A stretch of 16,017 nt of DNA from Bacteroidia bacterium. GTDB lineage: Bacteria > Bacteroidota > Bacteroidia > Cytophagales > Cyclobacteriaceae. The translations under genes were made by a program, and so were the position numbers. Below are positions 6,213-14,396 of this stretch, piece by piece. Position 1 is the stretch's first letter, and the number at the start of each line of letters is the position of its first letter. The notes under the pieces are model-generated. The model ran no database searches and was not told where the DNA came from. It worked only from the letters and a program-made list of their open reading frames with translations. The stretch spans positions 1 to 16,017 of the forward strand of contig JAENVX010000122.1 in the NCBI GenBank assembly GCA_016650355.1, written 5' to 3'.

Positions 6213-7931
6213 ATGGCACAACGCATTAATAAAAGTAAAAGCCCTAAGGGGAAGGGAACCTCTTTCGGTAAGAAATCAAGTGCTGAAAAGGCATTTAGAG
6301 GTAAGAAGAAACCAAGAACAGATGATTCATTTGGTGATGAACGAAAGTCACCGACCTCGTCTTATTCCAAACCATTCCGGGGAGGCCCAACAAAGGGAAG
6401 TCGCACGGGAGGGTTTTCCAAACCAAGAGACGAACGTGGAGCTGGTGATTTTAAAAAGCCATTTCGCAGAGAAGGCGGAGAAGAGAAGCCTTTTCGCAAA
6501 TCAGCAGGCTCATCATCATTTGGCAGACCAGGAGGTTTCTCAAAACCTGATTTTAAAAGGCCGTATAACAAGGGCGATGAAGGATCGTCCGATGCTGAAG
6601 GTGGCAAGCCAAGATTTTCAAAGCCATTTCGCAGAGAAGGTGGAGAAGAGAAGCCTTTTCGCAAATCAGCAGGCTCATCATCATTTGGCAGGCCGGGAGG
6701 TTTTTCAAAACCTGATTTTAAGAGGCCGTATAACAAGCGCGATGAAGGATCGTCTGATACAGATTCCGACAAACCAAGATTTTCGAAGCCATTTCGAAGT
6801 GAAGGCGGAGACGAGAAGCCATTTCGTAAATCAACAGGTTCGTCTTCATTTGGAAGGCCAGGAGGTTTTTCAAAACCTGATTTTAAGAGGCCGTATAACA
6901 AGCGCGATGAAGGATCGTCCGATGCTGAAGGTGGCAAGCCAAAATTTTCAAAACCTTTTCAGAGTGAAGGAGGAGATGAAAAGCCCTTTCGCAAAACAGA
7001 AAGTTCTTCTCCATCCTTTAGCAAAGAAAGAAGTTTTGGGAAAACAGAGGGGGATTTCAAAAAGCGTGGCGAAGACTCGTCTGACTCCCGTTCAGAGAAA
7101 CCAAAACGTTTTGAAAAGAAGCCTTTTGGTGATAGCGAACTAAGACCTTTTGTTAAAAAAAGAATTGTACGCTCTGGCAAATCCTTTAAGCCCAAAGTTT
7201 GGGAAGATAAGCCTTCGGATGGACTGACGCGATTGAATAAATATATTGCAAACAGTGGAGTGTGCTCTCGCAGGGAGGCAGACAATTTAATAACGATGGG
7301 TCTTATTTCGGTGAACAAAGTAACCATCACTGAACTAGGGTATAAAGTTAAACAGGGTGATCAGGTTCGTTACGAAGACAAACTGCTGAAAGCCGAAAAA
7401 CCAGTTTACATTTTATTGAATAAGCCGAAAGGGTTTATCACCACAACGGATGATCCTCAAGAACGCAACACGGTGATGAACCTGGTAGCAAGTGCTTGTA
7501 AGGAACGCATTTATCCGGTTGGAAGGCTAGACCGTAATACAACTGGTTTGCTTTTGTTGACCAACGATGGGGACTTGGCAGAAAAACTTATGCACCCTTC
7601 GTACAAGGCAAAAAAAATCTACACGGTAGAGTTGGACAAGGCCCTTACAAAAAATGATTTCATTAAAATCCAGGAGGGTGTTCATTTGCAAGAAGGCAAA
7701 GCAATGGTTGATGAGATTGCAATGATCTCAGATGATAGCAAAACGGTTGGTATTGAGATTCACATTGGATGGAACCGTGTGGTGCGTAGAATTTTTGAAA
7801 CACTCGGCTATGACGTTGTACGACTTGATCGCTCGGTGTATGCCGGCCTGGATAAAAAGGAAATTGGCCGTGGCGAATGGAGATTTCTAAAGCCAGAAGA
7901 AATCGTAAAGCTGAAGCATTTTAAAGGGTAA
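6213..7931 (+). CDS. rluB: RsuA/RluB-type pseudouridine synthase with long basic repeat tail
   Basis: Converts a uridine of rRNA to pseudouridine; the RluB branch modifies 23S rRNA near position 2605 in E. coli numbering. The 572-residue protein has an S4 RNA-binding domain from about 338 (LTRLNKYIANSGVCSRREAD) and a catalytic domain from about 400 with GRLDRNTTGLLLLTNDG, where Asp440 is the nucleophile, and IGWNRVVRRIFETLGY near the end. Residues 1-330 are a disordered, Lys/Arg/Gly/Ser/Phe-rich tail containing a 55-residue tandem repeat, far longer than in the usual 250-300 residue enzyme. Such tails occur in Bacteroidota and probably bind RNA or ribosomes. The family is certain; the exact target base and the RluB versus RluE/RluF assignment are inference. 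Confidence 0.9.
   Translation: MAQRINKSKSPKGKGTSFGKKSSAEKAFRGKKKPRTDDSFGDERKSPTSSYSKPFRGGPTKGSRTGGFSKPRDERGAGDFKKPFRREGGEEKPFRKSAGSSSFGRPGGFSKPDFKRPYNKGDEGSSDAEGGKPRFSKPFRREGGEEKPFRKSAGSSSFGRPGGFSKPDFKRPYNKRDEGSSDTDSDKPRFSKPFRSEGGDEKPFRKSTGSSSFGRPGGFSKPDFKRPYNKRDEGSSDAEGGKPKFSKPFQSEGGDEKPFRKTESSSPSFSKERSFGKTEGDFKKRGEDSSDSRSEKPKRFEKKPFGDSELRPFVKKRIVRSGKSFKPKVWEDKPSDGLTRLNKYIANSGVCSRREADNLITMGLISVNKVTITELGYKVKQGDQVRYEDKLLKAEKPVYILLNKPKGFITTTDDPQERNTVMNLVASACKERIYPVGRLDRNTTGLLLLTNDGDLAEKLMHPSYKAKKIYTVELDKALTKNDFIKIQEGVHLQEGKAMVDEIAMISDDSKTVGIEIHIGWNRVVRRIFETLGYDVVRLDRSVYAGLDKKEIGRGEWRFLKPEEIVKLKHFKG
6456..6950 (+). repeat. Three 165-bp in-frame tandem repeats inside rluB
   Basis: Units at 6456-6620, 6621-6785 and 6786-6950 each encode 55 residues beginning KPFR and containing GSSSFGRPGGFSKPDFKRPY. 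A diverged fourth copy starts at 6951 and fades by about 7010. Units are nearly identical at DNA level over most of their length, with mainly third-base changes. The tail DAEGGKP is shared by units 1 and 3 but is DTDSDKP in unit 2, while NKRDEGSS is shared by 2 and 3, a mosaic pattern suggesting unequal exchange or gene conversion. Confidence 0.95.
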
Positions 7932-7945
7932 CTGATATTAGGTTT

Positions 7946-7995
7946 AGCCACGGACTCGCAGATAGGTTTTGTCTGAGAATCCGTGGCTTTTCTTT
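7946..7995 (+). terminator. Terminator hairpin after rluB
   Basis: Arms of 17 bases at 7946-7962 and 7972-7988 pair at 15 positions around a nine-base loop, with the outer nine pairs (AGCCACGGA with TCCGTGGCT) perfect. TTTTCTTT follows directly. It lies 15 bases past the rluB stop and ends the plus-strand operon before the peptidase gene. Confidence 0.75.
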
Positions 7996-8069
7996 AACAC
8001 CGTTCGTCCCATTTCAAATTCGTAATACCACTTTCCTTTCTTAGTTTTATCATCGTTCAACCTATATCG

Positions 8070-10901
8070 ATGAAAAAACTATTTCTTGTTTTGTTGTGTG
8101 CATTTTCCATTGTTGGTTATGCTCAGAAAAAATCAACTATTCCTGTCGTCCCAAAGAAACCACTTACTCATAGTGTATATGATGATTGGAAAGAAATAAA
8201 TTATAAGGCCATCACACCTGATGGAGCGTTCGCGGCATTCACGGTTAATCCACAAGACGGTGATGGTAAAGCGATATTTTACAACTTGAAAACAAATGTG
8301 CAAGATTCCGTAAAGCGGGCTTCGGATATTCTTCTCACGTTCGACAGTAAACAGGCAATCTTTAAAATCAAACCACAACAAACACTAGTTAAAGACCTTC
8401 GTAGGCAAAAGAAGAAAAAGGAGGAGCTGCCAAAAGATTCTTTAGGAATTTATACACTCGCTACTAAACAAATTGAAAAAGTGGCGGATGTAAAATCGCA
8501 CAAAGTGCCTGAGAAATCCGGAGGATGGCTAGCCTATCAACTTGACGTAAAAGCTGAAGCTAAAAAATCTCCAAAGGATAAGGCAGACACTCTTAAAAAA
8601 ACGGATCCCATCAAGACAAAGAAGCTCAAGAAGAACTCGGATGAAAATGGCTATACGTTAATTGTTAGGAAACTTTCTAATGGAGAAGAAAATCAGTTTG
8701 GGTTTGTAAAGGAATATGTTTTTGCAAAGTATGGTCAGGGGTTGCTTTTCGCTACCACCGGAAATGACACTACACTTAAACCAGGAGCCTATTGGTACGA
8801 CCTGCAAAAAGAAATACTAACACAACTTCATGAAGGAAAATCAAAATACAAATACAAAGGACTATCCATAAGCGAGGATGGAACTCAAGCAGCATTTCTT
8901 CTTGACATTGATTCAACTAAAGCACCAATTCATTATTTCAAATTATATCATTGGAAGAATGGTGATGCAAGAGCATCTGTTATGGCCGATGAAAAATCAA
9001 AGGGTATTCCTCAAGACTGGCAGGTGAGTGAGCATTACAGTCCTGTTTTTTCCAAGAATGGCTCCACACTATACTTAGGTACTTCGCCTAAGCCAATTGT
9101 GCAAGACACCACACTGCTCACAGAAGAGATCGTGAACGTTGAAGTATGGCACGGAGATGATCAATACATTTATCCGCAACAAAACAAACAACTAGAGTCA
9201 GAAAAAAAGAGAACCTATTTGGCCGCTATTAATCTTTCCAATCAAAGCCTGATACAACTTGCCAGTAAAGAAGTGCCAGAGATTGAATTGGGAAATGAGG
9301 GTAATGCGAATGTTGCCCTGGGCGAAACGAATGTATCCTATCGTAAAATGATTACTTGGGACCCAAGAACCTATAAAGATTTTTACCTCTATGGAAAAGG
9401 TGATGGATCACGTAAGACCGTTGCAACAAAGATAAAGGGCAATGCTAATCTATCGCCTAAAGCAAATTATGTGTATTGGTTTAGCCTGACAGATACTGCC
9501 TGGTTTATATATTCTGTTGCCAATGAAGAAACCATTAATATCAATCAGAATCTAAAGGGAAAATTTGCAGACGAAGAGGATGATCATCCAGACTATCCGG
9601 AACAATATGGCTCCGTGGGTTGGGTTGGAGATGATCAACTTTTCTTAGTATATGATCGCTATGATATATGGGCATTTGATCCTGAAAATAAGAAGCCCCC
9701 AGTGAACCTGACTAAAATTGGAAGGAAAGAGAAAACAGTTTTCAGATATGTGAAGCTTGATTCTGACAAACGGTTCATTGATGAGAATGAAGAAATTATT
9801 TTATCGGCTTTTAACGAAACCACAAAAGCTTCTGGGTACTATAAACTTTTTATGAAGGATGGAAAATTGACAAAGTTAGTACTTGACAATGCACGGTTTG
9901 GAGGAATTGTAAAGGCAAAGAACTCCAATCAAATTCTCTTTACGCGAGAATCATTTCGTGAATTTCCAGATGTGTGGTCAAGTGATTTGTCCTTCAGCTC
10001 ACCAAAAAAAATCAGTGAGGCAAACCCACAAATGAAAAACTATTTCTGGGGAAGTGTAGAAATGGTAAACTGGACTTCACTTGACAATATCCCGCTCAAC
10101 GGGCTGCTTTACAAACCGGAAGGTTTTGATCCTAAAAAGAAGTATCCCATGATTGTTTATTTCTATGAAAAGGAAAGTGATAACCTCAATTCGCATATCA
10201 AACCGGAACCTCTGAGATCTTCCATCAACAGGAGCGTTTATACCAGCAATGGGTATTTGGTTTTTGTTCCGGATATCGTTTATAAAATTGGATTTCCCGG
10301 AGAGAGTGCACAGAATTGCATCATGCCAGGTGTAACATCATTGATTGCAAAAGGATTTGTGGATGAAAAAAACATTGGCATACAAGGCCACAGTTGGGGA
10401 GGATATCAAACGGCTTATCTAATTACACGAACTAAGCTTTTCAAAGCGGCAGAAGCAGGAGCACCCGTAGCGAATATGATCAGTGCATATGGAGGGATCC
10501 GCTGGGAGAGTGGCATGAGTAGAATGTTTCAATATGAACATTCACAAACGCGACTTGGGGGAACACTTTGGGAAAAGCCAATGCTATTCATTGAAAACTC
10601 GCCCATATTTTTTGCTGATAAGATTCAAACCCCTGTGCTTTTGTTGCACAACGATGCAGACGGTGCTGTACCCTGGTACCAGGGAATTGAAATGTACATG
10701 GCCCTGAGAAGACTTAACAAGCCCGTGTGGATGTTAAATTATAATGGTGAACCACATTGGCCTGTAAAGAGGGAGAACCGCATTGATTTTCAGACACGCA
10801 TGATGCAGTTCTTTGATTACTATCTGAAGGACTTGTCTAAACCCGAGTGGATGAAAAATGGAGTGCCGGCAATAGAGAAAGGAATTAATAAAGGATATTG
10901 A
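8070..10901 (+). CDS. Secreted S9-family (prolyl oligopeptidase-like) serine peptidase
   Basis: Exported peptidase of 943 residues. MKKLFLVLLCAFSIVGYAQ is a signal peptide with likely cleavage after Ala18. The middle portion is a divergent beta-propeller of the DPP/POP type that gates access to the active site. The C-terminal alpha/beta-hydrolase domain (about 670-930) carries the triad: Ser775 in GHSWGGY, Asp864 in HNDADGAVP, and His896 in GEPHWP. The length exceeds the roughly 700-residue DPP-IV type, partly through a Lys-rich insertion at about 165-195. No type IX secretion C-terminal domain is seen, so a periplasmic location is likely. Upstream, TAGTTTTA (8042-8049) is a one-mismatch -7 element. 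The gene is monocistronic and its stop faces the OmpA-family gene 12 bases away. Peptide substrate is unknown. Confidence 0.93.
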   Translation: MKKLFLVLLCAFSIVGYAQKKSTIPVVPKKPLTHSVYDDWKEINYKAITPDGAFAAFTVNPQDGDGKAIFYNLKTNVQDSVKRASDILLTFDSKQAIFKIKPQQTLVKDLRRQKKKKEELPKDSLGIYTLATKQIEKVADVKSHKVPEKSGGWLAYQLDVKAEAKKSPKDKADTLKKTDPIKTKKLKKNSDENGYTLIVRKLSNGEENQFGFVKEYVFAKYGQGLLFATTGNDTTLKPGAYWYDLQKEILTQLHEGKSKYKYKGLSISEDGTQAAFLLDIDSTKAPIHYFKLYHWKNGDARASVMADEKSKGIPQDWQVSEHYSPVFSKNGSTLYLGTSPKPIVQDTTLLTEEIVNVEVWHGDDQYIYPQQNKQLESEKKRTYLAAINLSNQSLIQLASKEVPEIELGNEGNANVALGETNVSYRKMITWDPRTYKDFYLYGKGDGSRKTVATKIKGNANLSPKANYVYWFSLTDTAWFIYSVANEETININQNLKGKFADEEDDHPDYPEQYGSVGWVGDDQLFLVYDRYDIWAFDPENKKPPVNLTKIGRKEKTVFRYVKLDSDKRFIDENEEIILSAFNETTKASGYYKLFMKDGKLTKLVLDNARFGGIVKAKNSNQILFTRESFREFPDVWSSDLSFSSPKKISEANPQMKNYFWGSVEMVNWTSLDNIPLNGLLYKPEGFDPKKKYPMIVYFYEKESDNLNSHIKPEPLRSSINRSVYTSNGYLVFVPDIVYKIGFPGESAQNCIMPGVTSLIAKGFVDEKNIGIQGHSWGGYQTAYLITRTKLFKAAEAGAPVANMISAYGGIRWESGMSRMFQYEHSQTRLGGTLWEKPMLFIENSPIFFADKIQTPVLLLHNDADGAVPWYQGIEMYMALRRLNKPVWMLNYNGEPHWPVKRENRIDFQTRMMQFFDYYLKDLSKPEWMKNGVPAIEKGINKGY

Positions 10902-10913
10902 ATTCGGTAGAGA

Positions 10914-12917
10914 TCAGTTATCCTTGCCATCATTTTTGAAATATTTGTCTTCGTCAAACGCTTCTTCAGGTTTTCTCTGAACAGGACCTATTTCAAGTAT
11001 TTTGAATTCTGTTCTGCGGTTACGCTGGCGGCCATCTGGGTTGTCAGATCCATCAGGATTGGTGTTGCGGGCAATGGGGCTCTCTTCTCCATACCCTTTA
11101 GCCACCAACTTTTCTGGCGCGATTCCTTTTCGAATAAGATAGTTCACCGTTGACTCTGCCCTGCGTTGCGAGAGTTGAATATTGTAGGCATGCGATGCGA
11201 TACTATCGGTATGTGAACTCATTTCGATTTTTATCTCGGGATTGTCTTTTAGTAACTCTACCAGTTTGTCAAGTTCTACAGCTGCATCTGCTCGGATATC
11301 AGATTTGTCTAGCTCGAAATAGATGTTATTAAGTACAAAGACTTTGTTTTTCTCAAGCCTCTCAAGGACGAGAATAGTATCCAGCGTGATCTCTGTAAGT
11401 AAATCTTTTAATGTTTCAACGGGGACGGATTTTCCAATAGTCGTATAGGGTTGACGCTTTACCAAATAACCGTCTGTCTCTCCAATTAAAGTATAGTTTT
11501 CATTTTCGTATACTCGGAATAAAAACTTGCCATCGTTGCCGGTCACAAAATCCTGCATCGCGTCACCCTTGCCATCAAGCAAAGTAACTTTGGTATTGGG
11601 TAAAATTTCACGAGTGCTATCACCTTTCTTAGGCGTAAGGGTAACGCCTTGCAGCGTGTAATTAACTACTTTGAGATTAGGATCCTCGTTGACAAACGTA
11701 TAAATATCATCATCACCTTTTCCTTCAGCGCGATTAGAAGTAAAGAATCCTCGATCAGGACGGAATAGAAATATGCCAAAGTCATCGCCTGTAGAGTTTA
11801 CGGGTTGCCCAAGGTTGTCGACTTTATTTTTGCCATTGGCCCTGTTCACAACAAAAATATCCAGCATACCATAGCCTGGCTGTCCGTCAGATGAGAAATA
11901 CATTTTACCATTGTCCGAAATGAAGGGGAACAGTTCATCTCCAGCTGTATTGATTTCAGGGCCCAGGTTACGCACCTTACCAAATCTTCCACGGCTATCC
12001 ATTTGAGCCGTATACAGATCCAATCCACCATAACCGCCTTTTCGGTTGGAGGAAAAATATAATGTTCTACCATCCGGACTAAACGCAGGTGTAGATTCCC
12101 AAACGTCTGGTTGATTTATATTGATTAGTTGAGGTTCAGTCCATGCTCCATTTCTAAATCTGGAAAGGTATAGGTCAACGTCACTCGTGCCTTTACGCCT
12201 GCCGGTGTTCCCCTTTCCAAACACCATTGTTTTTCCATCTGGAGAAAACGTTATGGTGCCTTCATTCACTACAGGTGAGTTGATTGTTTCGGGTAATGTG
12301 GCAATTGTATTTACGTCAACCACCGCACCTTTGGTAGAGGCTTTATAAAGATCTGAGAAGGGAGTACCGGTAGCTTCATAAATTTTTCCGGTGCCGCGGG
12401 AGGAGGTAAAATATAATTCACTGTTAAGGTAAACTGGAGCGTATTCACTCAAGGGTGTGTTAATAGCTTCCAGATTTTTAATCCTATAATAATTTTCTTT
12501 CTCAGCAAGTTGCGCCAGGTAATTGAGGCCATCGAGTTCCTTTGAAGCCCTCTCCTTCATTTTTTCATCGGCTGCACCGATCCGAATATCTTCCAGTTGC
12601 TTTCTCGCTTCATCATATTTACCATTGGCTCGAAGTGCCTGAGAATAAAATAGGTGAACCGAATCTTTGTCGATACCAGCCCCACCTGCTTTGGCGTAAA
12701 ATTGTTCGGATTCTTTGATTCGATTAGATAGTCGAAAGGATTCGGCTACATAATAATTGGCCTTTCCATTTGATGGTTGTTTTGCTAATTCGTCCTGGTA
12801 GTAATTGATAACAGTTTGGTATTTACCCATCCTGAATTTTTTCTGAATCTTCTTTTCAGCACTGCATGAAAAAAGCAGGATGAGTATAATAAAACCGTAG
12901 GAATACGTAAGCTTCAT
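10914..12917 (-). CDS. TPR / PD40-propeller / OmpA lipoprotein (PorE-like)
   Basis: Outer-membrane lipoprotein of 667 residues from ATG 12917. MKLTYSYGFIILILLFSC gives lipobox LFSC with Cys18; a 28-residue upstream extension to 13001 would bury the signal and was rejected. Domains in order: TPR-like helices (about 28-135), a WD40/PD40 propeller (about 155-408) with TFSPDGKTMVFG, AFSPDGRTLYFSSN and FISDNGKMYFSSDG, a carboxypeptidase-regulatory-like domain (about 420-490), and an OmpA C-terminal domain (about 525-645). The peptidoglycan-binding residues Asp571 (SHTD) and Arg586 (NIQLSQRRA) are present. This order matches PorE of the type IX secretion system, which anchors the machine to peptidoglycan. 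Bacteroidota carry several paralogues with this layout, so the PorE assignment is a hypothesis and the architecture is firm. Confidence 0.92.
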   Translation of the reverse strand: MKLTYSYGFIILILLFSCSAEKKIQKKFRMGKYQTVINYYQDELAKQPSNGKANYYVAESFRLSNRIKESEQFYAKAGGAGIDKDSVHLFYSQALRANGKYDEARKQLEDIRIGAADEKMKERASKELDGLNYLAQLAEKENYYRIKNLEAINTPLSEYAPVYLNSELYFTSSRGTGKIYEATGTPFSDLYKASTKGAVVDVNTIATLPETINSPVVNEGTITFSPDGKTMVFGKGNTGRRKGTSDVDLYLSRFRNGAWTEPQLININQPDVWESTPAFSPDGRTLYFSSNRKGGYGGLDLYTAQMDSRGRFGKVRNLGPEINTAGDELFPFISDNGKMYFSSDGQPGYGMLDIFVVNRANGKNKVDNLGQPVNSTGDDFGIFLFRPDRGFFTSNRAEGKGDDDIYTFVNEDPNLKVVNYTLQGVTLTPKKGDSTREILPNTKVTLLDGKGDAMQDFVTGNDGKFLFRVYENENYTLIGETDGYLVKRQPYTTIGKSVPVETLKDLLTEITLDTILVLERLEKNKVFVLNNIYFELDKSDIRADAAVELDKLVELLKDNPEIKIEMSSHTDSIASHAYNIQLSQRRAESTVNYLIRKGIAPEKLVAKGYGEESPIARNTNPDGSDNPDGRQRNRRTEFKILEIGPVQRKPEEAFDEDKYFKNDGKDN

Positions 12918-13017
12918 GCAGCGCTTTAACAAATTGGAGCTAAAGTTAATAAAAAGATGCAACTGCATCCCTTGGATAAAATGGCAAATCCGGGTTGGCA
13001 ACTTATTTGAATTTAAA
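12918..13017 (-). promoter_or_regulatory. Spacer with candidate promoter and interrupted palindrome for the OmpA-family gene
   Basis: TAACTTTA at 12948-12941 (minus strand) matches seven of eight positions of TAnnTTTG and would place the start of transcription about 15-20 bases before the ATG. Just upstream, GATGCA-AC-TGCATC (12956-12969) is a 6+6 inverted repeat that fits an operator, partly covering the region where RNA polymerase would sit. No well-spaced -33 TTTG is seen. The 100-base gap and these signals suggest separate transcription from the gene upstream. Confidence 0.4.
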
Positions 13018-13524
13018 CTATCCTCCGGCTACCGTAGATTTGGGTAGGTATTTACCCAACCATGTTTTATCAACGGTTGTTAGCCAGGCTTTATCGAAAT
13101 CTGATTTTGTTGCCACCAGGTTATCAAACGTAAGGGTGGAGGCAGTAAGTCTGCCTGAAAGAAATATATTTTTTAATTCTTGGAGATAAAATGTCTGCAC
13201 TTCATTCTCGATTTGGAACGCCACCAGTCCACGGTCGAAGAAATTAATCCCGCCTTCCTGCTGCAAAGATTTGAGAATGCGAACAGAGCCATCAATTGAA
13301 CAACCGCTAGCATCATTGTAATTCTCATCCACGGCTAAAATAACAAACTGATTACGTTCGATTTTAAATGACGTCTTCAGTTCTTGACCATGCGCTTTCC
13401 ATTGTTCGCAAAACGCTTTCAGACTTCCCATGAGGTGTTTTTCTTCCTCTGAATTTAGTGGTCTATCAGATTGATAAATCCAAATGCGGGCATTGGGTGG
13501 GAGGGCATCAAATGGAACAAACAT
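13018..13524 (-). CDS. Conserved Bacteroidota protein of unknown function (often mislabelled 'ABC transporter ATPase')
   Basis: The 168-residue protein has no Walker A, signature or Walker B motif, so the database-style name 'ABC transporter ATPase' that I recall for this family is not supported. Recognisable conserved blocks are LPPNARIWIYQSDRPL (8-23), FCEQWKAHG (38-46), VDENYNDASGCSIDGSV (65-81) and FFDRG (95-99). Cys75 in GCSID is the most striking conserved residue and could be catalytic or a ligand. There is no signal peptide or membrane helix, so it should be cytoplasmic. It follows the CCG-domain Fe-S gene by 29 bases on the same strand, which points to shared transcription and perhaps a role with the Fe-S pair. 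Function is unknown. Confidence 0.85.
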   Translation of the reverse strand: MFVPFDALPPNARIWIYQSDRPLNSEEEKHLMGSLKAFCEQWKAHGQELKTSFKIERNQFVILAVDENYNDASGCSIDGSVRILKSLQQEGGINFFDRGLVAFQIENEVQTFYLQELKNIFLSGRLTASTLTFDNLVATKSDFDKAWLTTVDKTWLGKYLPKSTVAGG

Positions 13525-13553
13525 ATCTGAATTTTAGAATATTGAACACGACC

Positions 13554-14336
13554 TTATAAACCTTGCGCTTCTGCTATAAGTTCCGCAATGTCTTTCACTT
13601 TTACTACGGCTTCTTTCTCTTTGTTTTTTACTCCATCACTCATCATGGTCATGCAAAACGGGCAGGCGACTGCAATTGTTGTTGCACCAGTAGCGAGGGC
13701 TTCTTCGGCTCTATCCACGTTAATGTCTTTTTTTCCTTTTTCCGGTTCTTTAAACATTTGCGCTCCCCCCGCTCCGCAGCAAAGGCCTGTTGTACGACAA
13801 CGTTTCATTTCAACTAAGTCGGCATCAAGCGACTCTAACACTTCACGCGGTGCTTCGTAAATTTGGTTAGCACGGCCAAGGTAGCAAGAGTCGTGATACG
13901 TAATTTTTTTTCCTTTAAACGCACCACCTTCGTTCATTTTTATTTTCCCCTCGCTGATAAGTTGATTGATAAAAGTGGTGTGGTGGACTACTTCGTAATT
14001 TCCCCCTAACTCGGGATATTCATTTTTTAAAGTATTGAAACAATGTGGACAAGCCGTCACAATCTTCTTTATATTGTAGCCATTCAAAACATTAATGTTG
14101 TTCATAGCTTGCATCTGAAAAAGAAATTCATTGCCAGCTCTTCTGGCAGGATCACCGGTACAAGTTTCTTCTGTTCCTAACACGGCAAAGTTTGTTCCAA
14201 CGGCATTAAGGATTTTTACAAATGCCTTTGTTACTCGTTTGGCGCGATCATCATAGGAACCAGCGCAGCCCACCCAAAACAAAACTTCAGGTGTTACGCC
14301 TTTTGCGGTAAGTTCAGCAAGAGTAGGAACGTTCAT
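13554..14336 (-). CDS. Twin CCG-domain (HdrB/GlpC/LutA-like) Fe-S protein
   Basis: Cytoplasmic-face electron-transfer subunit of 260 residues with two cysteine-rich domains of the HdrB type. The first has Cys24, Cys59 (ETCTGD, a single C where CC is usual) and the pair Cys96/Cys99 in TACPHC. The second is canonical: Cys151 in HDSCYLGR, Cys186-Cys187 in GLCCGAGG, and Cys225/Cys228 in ACPFC. In HdrB such domains hold noncubane [4Fe-4S] clusters; the complete second set should hold one, while the incomplete first may be structural or altered. It follows the membrane 4Fe-4S/cytochrome gene by 60 bases on the same strand, and together they equal the domains of HdrD plus HdrE, or of ETF:menaquinone oxidoreductase (EMO). 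It could instead serve lactate or glycerol-3-phosphate oxidation, but no such dehydrogenase gene is adjacent. Confidence 0.92.
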   Translation of the reverse strand: MNVPTLAELTAKGVTPEVLFWVGCAGSYDDRAKRVTKAFVKILNAVGTNFAVLGTEETCTGDPARRAGNEFLFQMQAMNNINVLNGYNIKKIVTACPHCFNTLKNEYPELGGNYEVVHHTTFINQLISEGKIKMNEGGAFKGKKITYHDSCYLGRANQIYEAPREVLESLDADLVEMKRCRTTGLCCGAGGAQMFKEPEKGKKDINVDRAEEALATGATTIAVACPFCMTMMSDGVKNKEKEAVVKVKDIAELIAEAQGL

Positions 14337-14396
14337 AATTTTAGACTAGCTAGACGATGTTCATTAACAGTTTTCTTAAAACGAATTTCATTGACA

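Noticed and set aside
6362..6937. Antisense open frame of 191 codons over the rluB repeats
   Set aside because: Same repeat effect on the other strand; its product is just a mirrored 55-residue repeat with no independent start context.
6456..6950. Possible CRISPR-like or other direct-repeat array
   Set aside because: The repeats are contiguous, 165 bp, in-frame and coding, with no spacers and no cas genes nearby.
6280..7143. Long open frame (287 codons) in a second plus-strand frame over the rluB tail
   Set aside because: It exists because the 165-bp repeat is a multiple of three, so any stop-free frame in one unit stays open in all. It has no family pattern and lies wholly inside the real frame.
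12918..13001. Upstream start for the OmpA-family lipoprotein
   Set aside because: It adds 28 residues before a well-formed lipoprotein signal and runs over the likely promoter and inverted repeat.
13563..13860. Plus-strand open frames opposite the CCG-domain gene
   Set aside because: They are complement shadows of a strongly supported Fe-S protein with conserved cysteines in the minus frame.
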